NCBI GenBank assembly: GCA_902786245.1
Contig: CADABS010000001.1
Location: 1 to 64,000, forward strand
Source: an uncultured Erysipelotrichaceae bacterium
GTDB lineage: Bacteria > Bacillota_I > Bacilli_A > Erysipelotrichales > Erysipelotrichaceae
Length of the DNA stretch: 64,000 nt
Reading direction: 5' to 3'
Each line of letters opens with the position of its first letter. The stretch's first letter is position 1. Below are positions 1 through 9,388 of the stretch, in pieces. Position numbers and translations under genes: made by a program. The notes below the pieces were generated by a model. It saw only the letters and a list, made by a program, of their open reading frames with translations. It searched no databases and was not told where the DNA came from.

Positions 1-111
1 AGCTTTCATTTTGTGCTCATTCTTTATGGCTTTTTTCGTCGCTCCCCCATGGTACTCCCCCAGAAAGTTTGACTACTCCCCCATAAAGTTTGGAGATCCC
101 TGCAGAATTGA
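1..111. repeat. Tandem GGGGGAGT-type repeats at the window edge
   Basis: No gene is seen here. Two copies of an 18-bp unit (ACTCCCCC followed by A, G or T, then AAAGTTTG) lie at 54-71 and 75-92, differing at one base and separated by ACT. A partial third copy (GCTCCCCCAT) is at 41-50. No terminator follows mscL before the window ends. Short repeated motifs of this kind are typical of transposase-binding ends, for example in IS21-like elements, but no transposase or target duplication is visible. The assignment to a mobile element is inference. Confidence 0.4.
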
Positions 112-513
112 CTATTTTTCCTTTTTCAGGAGTTCGACGATCTGCTCAAGAGCCTTGAGTTCATCGCTCTTCTCCGGTTCTGCCGGTGCTTCTTCTTCAA
201 CCGGCTTCTCCATCGCAGCTCTGACCTTGTTTACGGTTCTGATGATCATGAACAGGATCAGTGCCAGAATCAGGAAATTGATGATGGATGAAATGAATGC
301 ACCGATACCGATGAATACTTTGCCGTCGAACAGCGTAATGCCGACTGCGGAAAGATCTGCTGTGAACAGGATACCGATGATCGGGTTGATGATGTTTTCT
401 GTGAACGATGCGACGATTGTGCCGAAAGCAGAAGCGATCATGACACCGATTGCCATGTCGATGACGTTGCCCTTGATTGCGAATTCCTTAAATTCTTTGA
501 TGAAGTTCTTCAT
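112..513 (-). CDS. mscL: Large-conductance mechanosensitive channel MscL
   Basis: A 133-residue inner-membrane channel that opens under membrane tension to release solutes on hypo-osmotic shock. The N-terminal amphipathic helix and first membrane segment (KGNVIDMAIGVMIASAFG, about residues 14-31) and the second segment (about 70-92, FISSIINFLILALILFMII) match the family, as does the Lys/Glu-rich C-terminal bundle. Length is usual. The ATG is preceded by GGGGAGGAAG, and the first 26 bases overlap the end of the U32 gene, so the two are probably translationally coupled. Confidence 0.97.
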   Translation of the reverse strand: MKNFIKEFKEFAIKGNVIDMAIGVMIASAFGTIVASFTENIINPIIGILFTADLSAVGITLFDGKVFIGIGAFISSIINFLILALILFMIIRTVNKVRAAMEKPVEEEAPAEPEKSDELKALEQIVELLKKEK

Positions 514-2653
514 AAGCTTCCTCCCCTATCTCCTTATTCGAAGCTGCAGAGCCGTCCATAATCAGATAGCTGCCGAAACAATACGGATTTTCAGCATGAA
601 CTGCTCCGGACTCCAGGATTTCCACCTTGCCATTATTATAGGACAGATCATAGATATTTTCATGATAATCTGCAATTGACGCAGGTTTTTCAGATGCCAG
701 GAAACCATCCTTGATATACATCAGCGTCCGCTTTCCATAGACGAGTTTATAGACGGCCGGCACAAAACCGTAACGCTTTTTGAACGCTTCCAGTGTCATA
801 CTGATCTGCAGATCCTGCGCTTCCGAAGAGAATATGCATGCGCAAAGTCCTTTGGAAAGCAGATAGGCAACCGCATAGGAATTGGCAATGTTCAGATTCA
901 TGCCGCCGATGCATTTATCTCCGGCGCTGTTCAGATCGGCGACCTGATTCAGTACGGCATCATGCAGAAGAGGCACTTCTGTGCGGTTTTCCTCTACCAC
1001 CTCTGTTTCAAAGAGTTCCCTGCCGATGACATCCGCAAATGCATACTCCTGCGTATCGTTTTTAATGATGATGCGCTTGAGTCCGGAAGTATCCGGCTGC
1101 TTGAGTGCAAAATCATACGGCAGCGGCTCTCTGCGGATATGACGCAGTGCTCTGCAGTCATTCAGCTTTTCGACGGCAGCCCGTCTTGTCTCATTGATCA
1201 CGGACAGCGGCAGGAATACGCCGTCGGTATTTCCCTGGACGCCTGCAGCAGTATATGCCGGTTCATTGAGTCTGACGAGCTGACGTTCAAATGTCTCTTC
1301 ATTGACAGGTGCCTTCTGTGCTTTCTGACAGATGAATTCGCTCTCTGCAGAAGCGCTGAAACCGTCCGGATCTGTGATCGTGATCTGCAGCGGCTGTCCC
1401 TGCATCGCCGTATATGCAATGTGCACCGGCAGCGGCGCCCGTCCGTCCGCAATTGCTTCACCGATGGCAGAAAGCAGTTTTGTATCGGATGTCTTCTGCA
1501 GCTTCTGTCCCTTTTTCGGATGCGGCTTGGCTTTGCAGTCAAGCCATACCGTATCGCCGGGATCTGCCGAAGAGACAAGCTTTTCGTTTTTATAGATCCT
1601 GACAGCAGTCAGACCTGTATCGTACGGTTCATTGATGATCCGCAGACCGTCATGCTGGTACAGAGGCATCTGCAGCTTCACAAGTACTCTGCCGTTTTCA
1701 TACTTCAGGACCGTACCGGCAGTCATGCCGAAATGATTCGGACGGTACTGGCTCATCCGGGCAGCCGTATCATCATGAAAGAGATGTCCGTGCGAGAATC
1801 CGCGGTTGAACATCAGTTTCAGCTGGGTCATGCGCTCTTCGCTGACCTGATAAGGTTTCCCTGCATAATATGCATCGATCGCTTCCCGGAATGTCTTTGT
1901 CACAAGATAGACATATTCAGGACGCTTCATTCTTCCTTCGATCTTGAGGCTTGCCACTCCGCAGTCCAGCAGTTCCGGCAGCCGGTCAAGAATATTGAGA
2001 TCTTTGGGTGAGAGCAGATACTCCCCTTCTTTGAATTTCTTTCCATGACTGTCAGACCAGCGCAGACGGCAGCACTGTGCGCAAAGGCCCCGGTTTGCCG
2101 ACCGGTTCTTGATCGATGCGCTCATCAGGCACTGACCGCTGTAGGAAATGCAGATCGCACCATAGGCAAAAACTTCGATTTCCGCACCCGTTTTACAGGC
2201 TTCACGGACGATTTCGATCGGTGTTTCTCTGGCAAGAACGATCCGGGAGGCACCTTCCTCCATCATCATTTTCACACCGGCAAGATTATGAATATGCATC
2301 TGGGTGCTGCAGTGGACTTCCAGGTCCGGATAGCATTGTCTGACATAATGGAAGAGTCCGAGATCCTGGATCAGAACCCCGTCCACATCATGTTTATAGA
2401 GAAAATCGATTTCTTTGATTGCATTTTCGATTTCCGTTTCATACAGCATCGTATTGACCGTGACATAGATCCGGATATTGCGGATATGACAGAAACGGAT
2501 CGCTTCGATGAATTCCTCATGGGTGAAATTGCCGGCCTGGGCCCGGGCTGAAAACACCTGCAGGCCGAGATATACTGCATCGCAGCCGCCTGCAGCAGCT
2601 GCTTTGAGGGATTCCATATTTCCGGCCGGAGCCAGCAGTTCAGTCTTTTTCAT
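488..2653 (-). CDS. U32-family peptidase-like protein (RlhA/DUF3656 type)
   Basis: A 721-residue protein of the U32 'collagenase-like' family. It begins KKTELLAPAGNMESLKAA, the U32 N-terminal signature. It carries the cysteine-containing core (YSGQCLMS, then NRGLCAQCCRLRW, about residues 165-205) that in RNA-hydroxylation relatives holds an iron-sulfur centre. The long C-terminal half matches the two-domain form with DUF3656, as in E. coli RlhA, which makes 5-hydroxycytidine in 23S rRNA. The exact RNA target here is unknown. The start at 2653 was chosen over one eight codons upstream because it gives the family N-terminus. It overlaps the glycosylase gene by 14 bases. Confidence 0.85.
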   Translation of the reverse strand: MKKTELLAPAGNMESLKAAAAGGCDAVYLGLQVFSARAQAGNFTHEEFIEAIRFCHIRNIRIYVTVNTMLYETEIENAIKEIDFLYKHDVDGVLIQDLGLFHYVRQCYPDLEVHCSTQMHIHNLAGVKMMMEEGASRIVLARETPIEIVREACKTGAEIEVFAYGAICISYSGQCLMSASIKNRSANRGLCAQCCRLRWSDSHGKKFKEGEYLLSPKDLNILDRLPELLDCGVASLKIEGRMKRPEYVYLVTKTFREAIDAYYAGKPYQVSEERMTQLKLMFNRGFSHGHLFHDDTAARMSQYRPNHFGMTAGTVLKYENGRVLVKLQMPLYQHDGLRIINEPYDTGLTAVRIYKNEKLVSSADPGDTVWLDCKAKPHPKKGQKLQKTSDTKLLSAIGEAIADGRAPLPVHIAYTAMQGQPLQITITDPDGFSASAESEFICQKAQKAPVNEETFERQLVRLNEPAYTAAGVQGNTDGVFLPLSVINETRRAAVEKLNDCRALRHIRREPLPYDFALKQPDTSGLKRIIIKNDTQEYAFADVIGRELFETEVVEENRTEVPLLHDAVLNQVADLNSAGDKCIGGMNLNIANSYAVAYLLSKGLCACIFSSEAQDLQISMTLEAFKKRYGFVPAVYKLVYGKRTLMYIKDGFLASEKPASIADYHENIYDLSYNNGKVEILESGAVHAENPYCFGSYLIMDGSAASNKEIGEEAYEELHQRI

Positions 2654-3128
2654 TGAGTTTCTCCAATATGACCGCATAGACCGCAGTCAGCTTCTCCAGA
2701 GACATTGCCGCATTGGCGGCAGAAGTACTGGGAAGCGCAATATGTTCAGCTGGAAGATCGATATATTTCCTGTACAGCGCATCTGCTCTGCCGCCGGTCG
2801 TAAATACCGTATGGATCTTTGAAGCGGACAGCAGACTGCCGATGGGATTGACTTCGATATCCTTAATACTGGCATCCGAAGAGCCGGTGACGGTACAGCT
2901 GGCGATGACATCCCACAGGGCAATGCCATGGTCCAGACAGAACTGCCTGCGGTCAGTGATTTCGGTATCAAACAGCGCTGCCATGATTTTCCAGAAACGG
3001 TTCTGGGGATGGGCATAGTAGAAACCGTCTTCCCTGCTTTTTCGGCTCGGGAAGGAACCCAGGATCAGTATCCGGCTGTTTTCATCAAATACCGGTTCCA
3101 GTTCATGAACATGAAATTCACTATGCAT
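2640..3128 (-). CDS. DNA-deoxyinosine glycosylase (UDG superfamily)
   Basis: A 162-residue base-excision-repair glycosylase. The N-terminal motif ILGSFPSRKS (residues about 22-31) and the following FYYAHPQNRFWKIM match the deoxyinosine/hypoxanthine branch of the uracil-DNA glycosylase superfamily. The C-terminal LPSTSAANA segment corresponds to the second active-site loop. Expected role: removal of hypoxanthine formed by adenine deamination. An ATG at 3128 with AAAGAG seven bases upstream is preferred to an in-frame TTG at 3134. It overlaps the serine dehydratase gene by 8 bases. Confidence 0.85.
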   Translation of the reverse strand: MHSEFHVHELEPVFDENSRILILGSFPSRKSREDGFYYAHPQNRFWKIMAALFDTEITDRRQFCLDHGIALWDVIASCTVTGSSDASIKDIEVNPIGSLLSASKIHTVFTTGGRADALYRKYIDLPAEHIALPSTSAANAAMSLEKLTAVYAVILEKLNEKD

Positions 3129-4320
3129 TTTCAAACTCTTTCGCCAGACCGCCGGCAGCTGTCTCCTTCAGTTCGATCGGTATCTTCTTACCGGTTTCAT
3201 TCATCGTTTCCACGACCATGTCAAAGGATACAAGATGGCCTTTGATATTCAGCATATAGCGGGAAAGCGTAGCCGCATCGATTGCTCTGCGGATACCCAT
3301 GGCATTCCGTTCGATACAGGGAATGATCACATAGCCTTTGACCGGATCGCAGGTCAGGCCGAGATTGTGCTCCATGCCGATTTCTGCTGCATATTCGATC
3401 TGGTCCGGTGTACATCCCTCCAGATATGCACAGGCAGCGCTGGCCATCGATACCGCTGCGCCGACTTCTGCCTGGCATCCGCCGACGGCACCGGAGACCG
3501 TCGCATTCGTCTTGATCAGATTGCCGAAGATTCCGCCGATCATCAGTGCATCGATCAGATCTTCCCGGTCCGTACCGCGGTCATGGAGATAATAGTACAT
3601 CAGAGAAGTCATGACACCGCAGGCACCGAGCGTCGGTGCGGTTACGCACGTATGTCCGGCTGCGTTTTCTTCTCCGGCCGCATAGGCATATGCCATCAGT
3701 TTCAGCGGATCGCGGTCTTCCATCGGTGCTTCCATTGCCATTTCATACAGCTGTCTGGCACTGCGGTATACTTTCAGTTCACCCGGCAGGATGCCGAATG
3801 TCCGGATGCCTCTGTCCACGCATTCCGACATTGTCTGCAGGATCTTTCCAAGATAGCTGCGCAGATCCGGTTCATGCCGTTCGATATATTCAATCAATGT
3901 GATATCTTCTTCTGCCAGCAGCTGCGTGATTTCTTTATAGGATTTTTCGGTATAGACTTCATCGTTCCAGTCCAGCGGATATTCTTTGATCTGCAGACTG
4001 CCGCCGCCGATGGAAAAAACCGTCCAGCATACCTGCTGTACATGGGCAGCATCATAGGCGCGCAGATAGAATCCGTTGGGAAAATCCTCCTGCCAGTCCA
4101 GGGAGAAAATGACTTTTGTTTCTCCCGGCAGCGTTTCCCGGATGATCCTGTCCGTATGATGTCCTTTGCCGGTCAGTGATAAAGAACCGAAAAGCTCGGC
4201 CTCATAATACGGAAATGTTCCGTTGACTTCCGTAAAAAGCCGGCATGCCCTCTCCGGTGCCAGCGTATGGGAACTGCTCGGTCCTCTTCCCTGTTTATAG
4301 AGCTCTCTGATTGCCTGCAT
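3121..4320 (-). CDS. sdaA: L-serine dehydratase, single-chain iron-sulfur type
   Basis: A 399-residue L-serine ammonia-lyase that deaminates serine to pyruvate. The beta domain is N-terminal (GRGPSSSHTLAPERA near residue 12-26) and is fused to the catalytic alpha domain (HTCVTAPTLGACG, then GAVGGCQAEVGAA). The three cysteines expected to hold the oxygen-labile [4Fe-4S] cluster are visible in GGCQAEVG, LTCDP and IPCIERN. The fused form is known from several bacteria, whereas most Bacillota have two subunits. The ATG at 4320 removes an unrelated 31-residue extension that lies inside holA. It overlaps holA by 26 bases. Confidence 0.93.
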   Translation of the reverse strand: MQAIRELYKQGRGPSSSHTLAPERACRLFTEVNGTFPYYEAELFGSLSLTGKGHHTDRIIRETLPGETKVIFSLDWQEDFPNGFYLRAYDAAHVQQVCWTVFSIGGGSLQIKEYPLDWNDEVYTEKSYKEITQLLAEEDITLIEYIERHEPDLRSYLGKILQTMSECVDRGIRTFGILPGELKVYRSARQLYEMAMEAPMEDRDPLKLMAYAYAAGEENAAGHTCVTAPTLGACGVMTSLMYYYLHDRGTDREDLIDALMIGGIFGNLIKTNATVSGAVGGCQAEVGAAVSMASAACAYLEGCTPDQIEYAAEIGMEHNLGLTCDPVKGYVIIPCIERNAMGIRRAIDAATLSRYMLNIKGHLVSFDMVVETMNETGKKIPIELKETAAGGLAKEFENA

Positions 4321-5344
4321 ATCCTTGTGTACTCCTGAGCAGGAAAGTATCGAAGCTATCCGCTCCGCCGTTGATTCCCGCTTTGATATTCTGATCGACT
4401 TCTGCGAGTTCATTGAGATACCGGAGCAGATCGGATGCCCGCAGTCCGGCAGTATTTTCGATATTCATTTTGATTGCATATTCATTCGCATGCAGACGGG
4501 TCGTGATCTGCGATGGCGACAGTCCTTCTTCATACAGCTGCTTTGTCAGATAGAAGGCCCGCAGCCTTGTCCCAAGCATTGCGACCATGGCCGTGATATC
4601 ATATCCCGCCCGCAGCATATCTTCTTTTGCCTGCAGCACACCGGCCAGATCATGTTTCACAAATGCGTTGGACATATAGAACACATTCACTTCCGGATTC
4701 AGCGAAACAAGACCGCGAATATCTTCTCTGGTCAGAGATTTGCTGCCGTACAGCAGGATCTTTTCCAGTGCCTTATGGAACAGAGATGTATCGCCATTGA
4801 CTCTGCGCATCAGTTCTTCCTTTGCGTCGCGGTTCATCGAAATGCCGTGCTCATTCAGCTTGCGGTCGGCATAATTCGCAAATTCCCAGGATTTCATCTT
4901 ATCCATTTTCAGGATCTGGGCGTTGTACGCTGCGAGCAGCTTGTATTCTTTTCTTCTGCTGTCCGCTTCAAAATCCGCACAGTAGAAGAACAGGTGCGTA
5001 TTGGATCCCGGTGAACGCAGATACTGTTCCAGGATATCATTCCGGTGATCTTTCTCATCCGGCTGGTCTTTTTTCTTTTTGGCAGCTGTCTTCTTCGGTT
5101 TTGTTTCCCGCTGCGAAGCACTGAGAAAGAACGGATTCTGCAGAATCACTGCCTTTGCCTGTCCGTCATCAAACAGGGAATTGCCGTAGCACTGCATCAG
5201 GGCTCCTTCCAGATCAAAATTCTTGGCTGAAGAAGCGTCAATGATCACGGTATTCTCTTTTTCTATACCGTTCTGGCGCAGCAGCGACTGCAGACATTCC
5301 CGGATCCTGTATCCGTCTTTTCCGCTGATCAGATAAACACTCAT
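4295..5344 (-). CDS. holA: DNA polymerase III delta subunit HolA
   Basis: A 349-residue clamp-loader subunit that opens the beta sliding clamp. The N-terminus MSVYLISGKDGYRIRE and the segment VFYMSNAFVKHD fit the HolA family. A lysine-rich insert (about residues 83-97) is a local feature. Its place directly after comEC matches the comE region of Bacillus. No Shine-Dalgarno sequence is visible; a TATAAT box at 5354-5359 ends nine bases before the ATG, suggesting an internal promoter giving a nearly leaderless mRNA. Confidence 0.93.
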   Translation of the reverse strand: MSVYLISGKDGYRIRECLQSLLRQNGIEKENTVIIDASSAKNFDLEGALMQCYGNSLFDDGQAKAVILQNPFFLSASQRETKPKKTAAKKKKDQPDEKDHRNDILEQYLRSPGSNTHLFFYCADFEADSRRKEYKLLAAYNAQILKMDKMKSWEFANYADRKLNEHGISMNRDAKEELMRRVNGDTSLFHKALEKILLYGSKSLTREDIRGLVSLNPEVNVFYMSNAFVKHDLAGVLQAKEDMLRAGYDITAMVAMLGTRLRAFYLTKQLYEEGLSPSQITTRLHANEYAIKMNIENTAGLRASDLLRYLNELAEVDQNIKAGINGGADSFDTFLLRSTQGYAGNQRAL

Positions 5345-5363
5345 AACATTGCTATTATAGCAA
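5345..5363 (-). promoter_or_regulatory. Candidate internal promoter -10 for holA
   Basis: TATAAT on the minus strand (5354-5359) lies within the palindrome TTGCTATTATAGCAA. It ends nine bases upstream of the holA ATG. The -35 is weak. The gap leaves almost no untranslated leader. Confidence 0.4.
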
Positions 5364-5376
5364 GAATAGACATCTC

Positions 5377-7284
5377 TTAAAAGATTGCGATTGTCCCCAG
5401 TGACGTCAGCAGAACTGTCTTTCCGAACACGAAGAACAGAGAAATATCCCCTTCTTCTTTTGTATCAAAATACGGAATATGCCGCTTCAGTATGCGCTGA
5501 ATTGTCTCGGGTGAAGGATGGTGATACAGCCGGTACGGTCCGCTGGAAATCAAAGCAAGCGATGGTCTGACCGTATCCAGAAACAGGTCGCAGGAACTTG
5601 TATTGGAACCGTGATGGCCTAGTTTGCATATATCGCAGTGCAGCTGCGGATAGCGGCGGACGATCTGTTCTTCTGCCGTACTGTCCGCATCTCCCATCAG
5701 CAGTATCTTCTTTCCGCCGATCCGGGTATACAGCACCAGACAGCTCTGGTTTTTGTCTTCGTTTTCGATTTCATTGAGATCATAAAACACGAGCCTGCCG
5801 CATCGTCTGCTTTCAAAGTGCTCTTCAATCACCTCGGCATGATATTTTGAACGGATAAAATCCCGGCTGCCGGAATGGTCGGCATCATCATGGGTTATAA
5901 ATAATGTCTGCAGTGAACGAATTCCCTTGTACTGCAGAAATGTATCCAGATGCGTCTCCTGTTCCGGCTTGCCGGTATCGATCAGCACATCGCAGCGGGC
6001 AAACGGCTGCCGGATCAGGATCGCATCCCCCTGCGCTACATTGATCAGTGTCATCTCTGCAAGCGGATGAAACAGACCGAAGTACTGAAATGCAAGCATC
6101 AGCCCAAAAGCAGCCCTGCCTCTATTCTTTTTGGTGACACAGCTCACGGCTAAAAGATACAGAATCAGACCTGCACCCCATACCGTCCCCGGCAGTTCAA
6201 AGACAGAGAGGATCTTCTCATAGAGATCCATGCTGTGCATCCAGACATGGGCTGGGAAAGAAGGTATGAGCAGCTGTATGCAGCCAAGCAGCCAGAAGAT
6301 CCCGGAGATACGCACCGTAACCGGATACAGCAGCATCCGAAGCACATCCATTGTTCCGAACAGGATGCTCTGCAGACCCAGCATGAGCGTTTTCTGCAAG
6401 GCTCTGTCCTTTTCTGCAAACAGATACGAAAAGCGGAAGAATACAGCCATGATCCAGCCGGAGGAAATGCACATCCGGCTGTACAGTACAATACACAGGA
6501 TCACAGCCAGACTGTTTTTCTGCACAGAACGCAGTCTGCTGAAAGAAAGCGCGCACAGGATCAGACGGTACGCTGCCAGCAGAGGAAAATGAAACAGGAT
6601 GCACAGCAGTACATGGATGCTCAGCGAGCATTTCTGTCTTTCCTTTTCCCTCAGAAACAATGCCAGCACAGAATCGCTGACGGCAAGAATGCCGGCCAGC
6701 GACCATCCGTCCCGGTACAGAAACGAATGATCCTCTGCTGCGGAAATATTCAGCAGAACTTTGTACAGAAATCTCTGCGCACCCGGATCATCCGCTTTTC
6801 TGATTCTTTTCTGTATCAATGAGCGGAAGGAAAAATGTTCCTGTACTACGGTCAGTTCTTCCGCAGTTCCGCCATAACGGATGCCCTGACCGGCTGCCCA
6901 TCCGGCAAAGGAAAAACGATAGAATCCGGAAGGAGATTCAATCGGTTCAAATGCCGTCTGAAAACGGACATCGCTGTCCAATAAAGGCAGTGCCTCGGTA
7001 TACAGAATGACTTTCTTTCGGCCCTGCAAGATGACAGCGTATTTCTGCGCCACCCGGATGACCCTTCCTTCATCGCTTTGCGGTTCTGTACAGTCACAGC
7101 GCGGCATGATCGAAAGAATGCACAGCAGTACCGCCGTACATGCCGTCTTAAAATCCGTCCGCAACAGACATATGCCAAAGCTGAGACACACCGCAAAAAC
7201 CGGTGCTTCCGTGCTCAGAAACAGCGATATGGTCAGAACGACCGCAATCAGCGGACAGTTCTTCAGGATCTTTTTCAGAGGCAT
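5377..7284 (-). CDS. comEC: ComEC/Rec2 DNA-uptake channel
   Basis: A 635-residue polytopic membrane protein that transports single-stranded DNA across the membrane during transformation. It has N-terminal membrane segments (about 10-60), a soluble OB-like stretch, the ComEC competence membrane domain (about 190-395) and a C-terminal metallo-beta-lactamase domain with FITHDDADHSG (about 460-470) and KLGHHGSNTSS. It is slightly shorter than many ComEC proteins but all parts are present. The ATG overlaps the end of comEA by 10 bases, and holA follows 32 bases downstream. Confidence 0.95.
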   Translation of the reverse strand: MPLKKILKNCPLIAVVLTISLFLSTEAPVFAVCLSFGICLLRTDFKTACTAVLLCILSIMPRCDCTEPQSDEGRVIRVAQKYAVILQGRKKVILYTEALPLLDSDVRFQTAFEPIESPSGFYRFSFAGWAAGQGIRYGGTAEELTVVQEHFSFRSLIQKRIRKADDPGAQRFLYKVLLNISAAEDHSFLYRDGWSLAGILAVSDSVLALFLREKERQKCSLSIHVLLCILFHFPLLAAYRLILCALSFSRLRSVQKNSLAVILCIVLYSRMCISSGWIMAVFFRFSYLFAEKDRALQKTLMLGLQSILFGTMDVLRMLLYPVTVRISGIFWLLGCIQLLIPSFPAHVWMHSMDLYEKILSVFELPGTVWGAGLILYLLAVSCVTKKNRGRAAFGLMLAFQYFGLFHPLAEMTLINVAQGDAILIRQPFARCDVLIDTGKPEQETHLDTFLQYKGIRSLQTLFITHDDADHSGSRDFIRSKYHAEVIEEHFESRRCGRLVFYDLNEIENEDKNQSCLVLYTRIGGKKILLMGDADSTAEEQIVRRYPQLHCDICKLGHHGSNTSSCDLFLDTVRPSLALISSGPYRLYHHPSPETIQRILKRHIPYFDTKEEGDISLFFVFGKTVLLTSLGTIAIF

Positions 7285-7742
7285 ATCAGATCCCTGATCT
7301 TTGCGAATTTGTTTTCACCGATACCGCTGACTTTCATCAGATCTTCCAGCTGCTGGAAAAGACCGTTTTCCTCCCGGTAGAGGATGATCTTTTCTGCCGT
7401 TGCCGGACCGATCCCGGGCAGTTTGGAAAGCAGATCCGCATCAGCGCTGTTGATGGATATACGGGGCTGTTCGGGACGTGCTTCGGGAATGACAAGGACA
7501 TCATGATCCTTGAGGACCGTATCCGGATTCAATGCGGTGATATCCGCATTCTCTTCAAGATCGATCATCTCCATCACTTCCCCTGCCGTCGTATACATCG
7601 GTACCTGCAGATCATCGCTGGTACAGGCACCTTCGACATGGATATGAATCGTATCTGAAGAAATTTCCGCAAGATCTGCCGGTTTCAGATCAGCCATCGC
7701 AATGGCTCCCAGCAATAAAAAAAAGACAAGCAGTTTTTTCAT
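7275..7742 (-). CDS. comEA: ComEA DNA receptor
   Basis: A 155-residue membrane-anchored DNA-binding protein that feeds ComEC. One N-terminal hydrophobic segment (residues 3-17) is followed by a SLBB-type domain (about 32-85) and a C-terminal double helix-hairpin-helix domain (SINSADADLLSKLPGIGP, then VSGIGENKFAKIRDL). The ATG has GGAGG eight bases upstream. It lies 46 bases after greA with no terminator between. Confidence 0.95.
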   Translation of the reverse strand: MKKLLVFFLLLGAIAMADLKPADLAEISSDTIHIHVEGACTSDDLQVPMYTTAGEVMEMIDLEENADITALNPDTVLKDHDVLVIPEARPEQPRISINSADADLLSKLPGIGPATAEKIILYREENGLFQQLEDLMKVSGIGENKFAKIRDLICL

Positions 7743-7788
7743 GAGAGAAACCTCCTGCTTATCTTATTCGCATCAATTGTCCGGAATA

Positions 7789-8259
7789 CTACTTGATTGA
7801 AATAATAATGACCTGATACGGCTGGGCAACATTGACATCGACTGTCTGACCGACCTTGCAGTCAAGAATTGCCTGGGCCAGCGGTGTCTCGTTGGAAAGC
7901 TTGCCGTTCAGCGGATCCGTCTCTGTCGAACCGACGATGGTGTATGTCGCTTCTTCCTTTGTATCAAGGAATTCCAGGGTAACGGTCGAACCGATACGGA
8001 CGATTTTCTTGGAACCGTGCTTTGTATCGATCAGCTCATAATGCTGAAGCATGTTCTCCAGCTCAACGATTCTGGATTCAACCTGCGACTGCTTATCGCG
8101 GGCTGCGTCATAGTCGGCGTTTTCGGAAAGGTCGCCCAGAGATCTGGCTTCTGCCAGTTCGCTCTTGACTTCTTCACGGACGACATGGACCAGATTATTA
8201 TATTCATCCTGCAGTTTCTTCAGACCGTCTTCGGTCACGTAGATTTTGCTTTCACTCAT
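7789..8259 (-). CDS. greA: Transcription elongation factor GreA
   Basis: A 156-residue factor that enters the RNA polymerase secondary channel and stimulates cleavage of backtracked RNA. The coiled-coil tip carries the acidic motif DLSENADYDAA (about residues 40-50), and the C-terminal FKBP-like domain ends QPYQVIIISI. The start at 8259 has a strong GGAGG and gives the normal length. It sits 26 bases after udk, as in the conserved udk-greA pair. Confidence 0.98.
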   Translation of the reverse strand: MSESKIYVTEDGLKKLQDEYNNLVHVVREEVKSELAEARSLGDLSENADYDAARDKQSQVESRIVELENMLQHYELIDTKHGSKKIVRIGSTVTLEFLDTKEEATYTIVGSTETDPLNGKLSNETPLAQAILDCKVGQTVDVNVAQPYQVIIISIK

Positions 8260-8285
8260 ATCAGAACCTCCTCTGCGTTTCAAGA

Positions 8286-8918
8286 TTATAGCATTGTGCG
8301 GTGAATAATGCTACTGATTTTCGTTGTCAGCAGATCGATCGCCACCATGTTTTCACCGCCCTCCGGAATGATCACATCCGCATAGCGGCGGGACGGCTCA
8401 ACAAACGATTCATGCATGACACGGACCGTGTTGACATACTGGCTGATGACGCTCTCCATGCTTCTGCCGCGTTCTTTGACATCCCGCAGAAGACGGCGGA
8501 TAAAGCGGATATCGGCCGGTGTATCGACAAACACCTTGATATCCAGAATATTCCTGATTTTCTCATCTTCCAGAACAAACAGACCTTCGAGGATCAGTAC
8601 ATCGCAGGGAAAACATGTTTCCGTCACATCGCTGCGGGTATGATGCACAAAGTCGTAGGTCGGCTTTTCAATTGTTTCGCCGTTGATCAGCTGCTGAATA
8701 TGGCTGATCAGTAGATCATTGTCGAATGCAAACGGATGGTCGTAATTCGTCTTGATGCGCTCTTCCATCGGCTTGTCCGACTGGTCTTTGTAATAATCAT
8801 CCTGGCGGATGATCAGTACGGATTTCTCATTCGCAAATGTCGTCTTGATCCGGCGGGAAATCGAAGTCTTGCCCGATGCGCTTCCGCCGGCAATGCCGAT
8901 AATGATCGGTTTGCTCAT
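8286..8918 (-). CDS. udk: Uridine kinase
   Basis: A 210-residue kinase of pyrimidine salvage that phosphorylates uridine and cytidine. The P-loop [12 protein letters not shown] is at residues 8-19. [12 protein letters not shown] and [11 protein letters not shown] match the substrate-binding and Walker B regions. The start overlaps the Nudix gene stop by 4 bases. Confidence 0.97.
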   Translation of the reverse strand: MSKPIIIGIAGGSASGKTSISRRIKTTFANEKSVLIIRQDDYYKDQSDKPMEERIKTNYDHPFAFDNDLLISHIQQLINGETIEKPTYDFVHHTRSDVTETCFPCDVLILEGLFVLEDEKIRNILDIKVFVDTPADIRFIRRLLRDVKERGRSMESVISQYVNTVRVMHESFVEPSRRYADVIIPEGGENMVAIDLLTTKISSIIHRTML

Positions 8919-9388
8919 TCCTGTTCAGCCTCTCTTTCCCTGCATTCCAGCAGGTTATCATGTTCATCATATGTCAGATCCAGACAGAAGATGTTTGGGT
9001 CATTCCCGATCAGCTTCCGCAGAAACGGAATATCGCCTTCCCACAGCGGCAGAGACAGGATCTCTGCTGACGGGATCCATTCCAGCCTGCCTTCATCGCA
9101 GATCTTTTCGGTACCGCTGAAACGGTCGGCCGTATAGATCCAGATCTTCTCGCATTCCTTATGCGGATAGCGGAAATACAGGATGCCCCGGTACTGCAGC
9201 GATTCCGCTTCATATCCGGTTTCTTCCCGGATTTCCCGGATCATGCATTCCCGCGGCGTTTCTCCTGATTCGGTCTTGCCGCCGACGCCGATCCATTTGC
9301 CGTGATTGACATCATCCTTTTTTGCATTCCTGTACAGCATCAGAAATTTCCCGTCCCTGTACAGATAGCCGCATGTACTGTATTTCAT
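8915..9388 (-). CDS. Nudix hydrolase, MutT/8-oxo-dGTP-like
   Basis: A 157-residue pyrophosphohydrolase. The Nudix box is complete: [18 protein letters not shown] followed by REETG (about residues 36-58). [10 protein letters not shown] resembles 8-oxo-dGTP diphosphatases, so nucleotide-pool sanitation is the likely role, but the substrate is not proven. Its ATG overlaps the mltG stop by one base. It occupies a slot held by other genes in the Bacillus yrrL-udk region. Confidence 0.88.
   Translation of the reverse strand: MKYSTCGYLYRDGKFLMLYRNAKKDDVNHGKWIGVGGKTESGETPRECMIREIREETGYEAESLQYRGILYFRYPHKECEKIWIYTADRFSGTEKICDEGRLEWIPSAEILSLPLWEGDIPFLRKLIGNDPNIFCLDLTYDEHDNLLECREREAEQE

Noticed and set aside
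11..679. Plus-strand frame across mscL and the U32 3' end
   Set aside because: It is antisense to a clear mscL gene and continues over the gene boundary.
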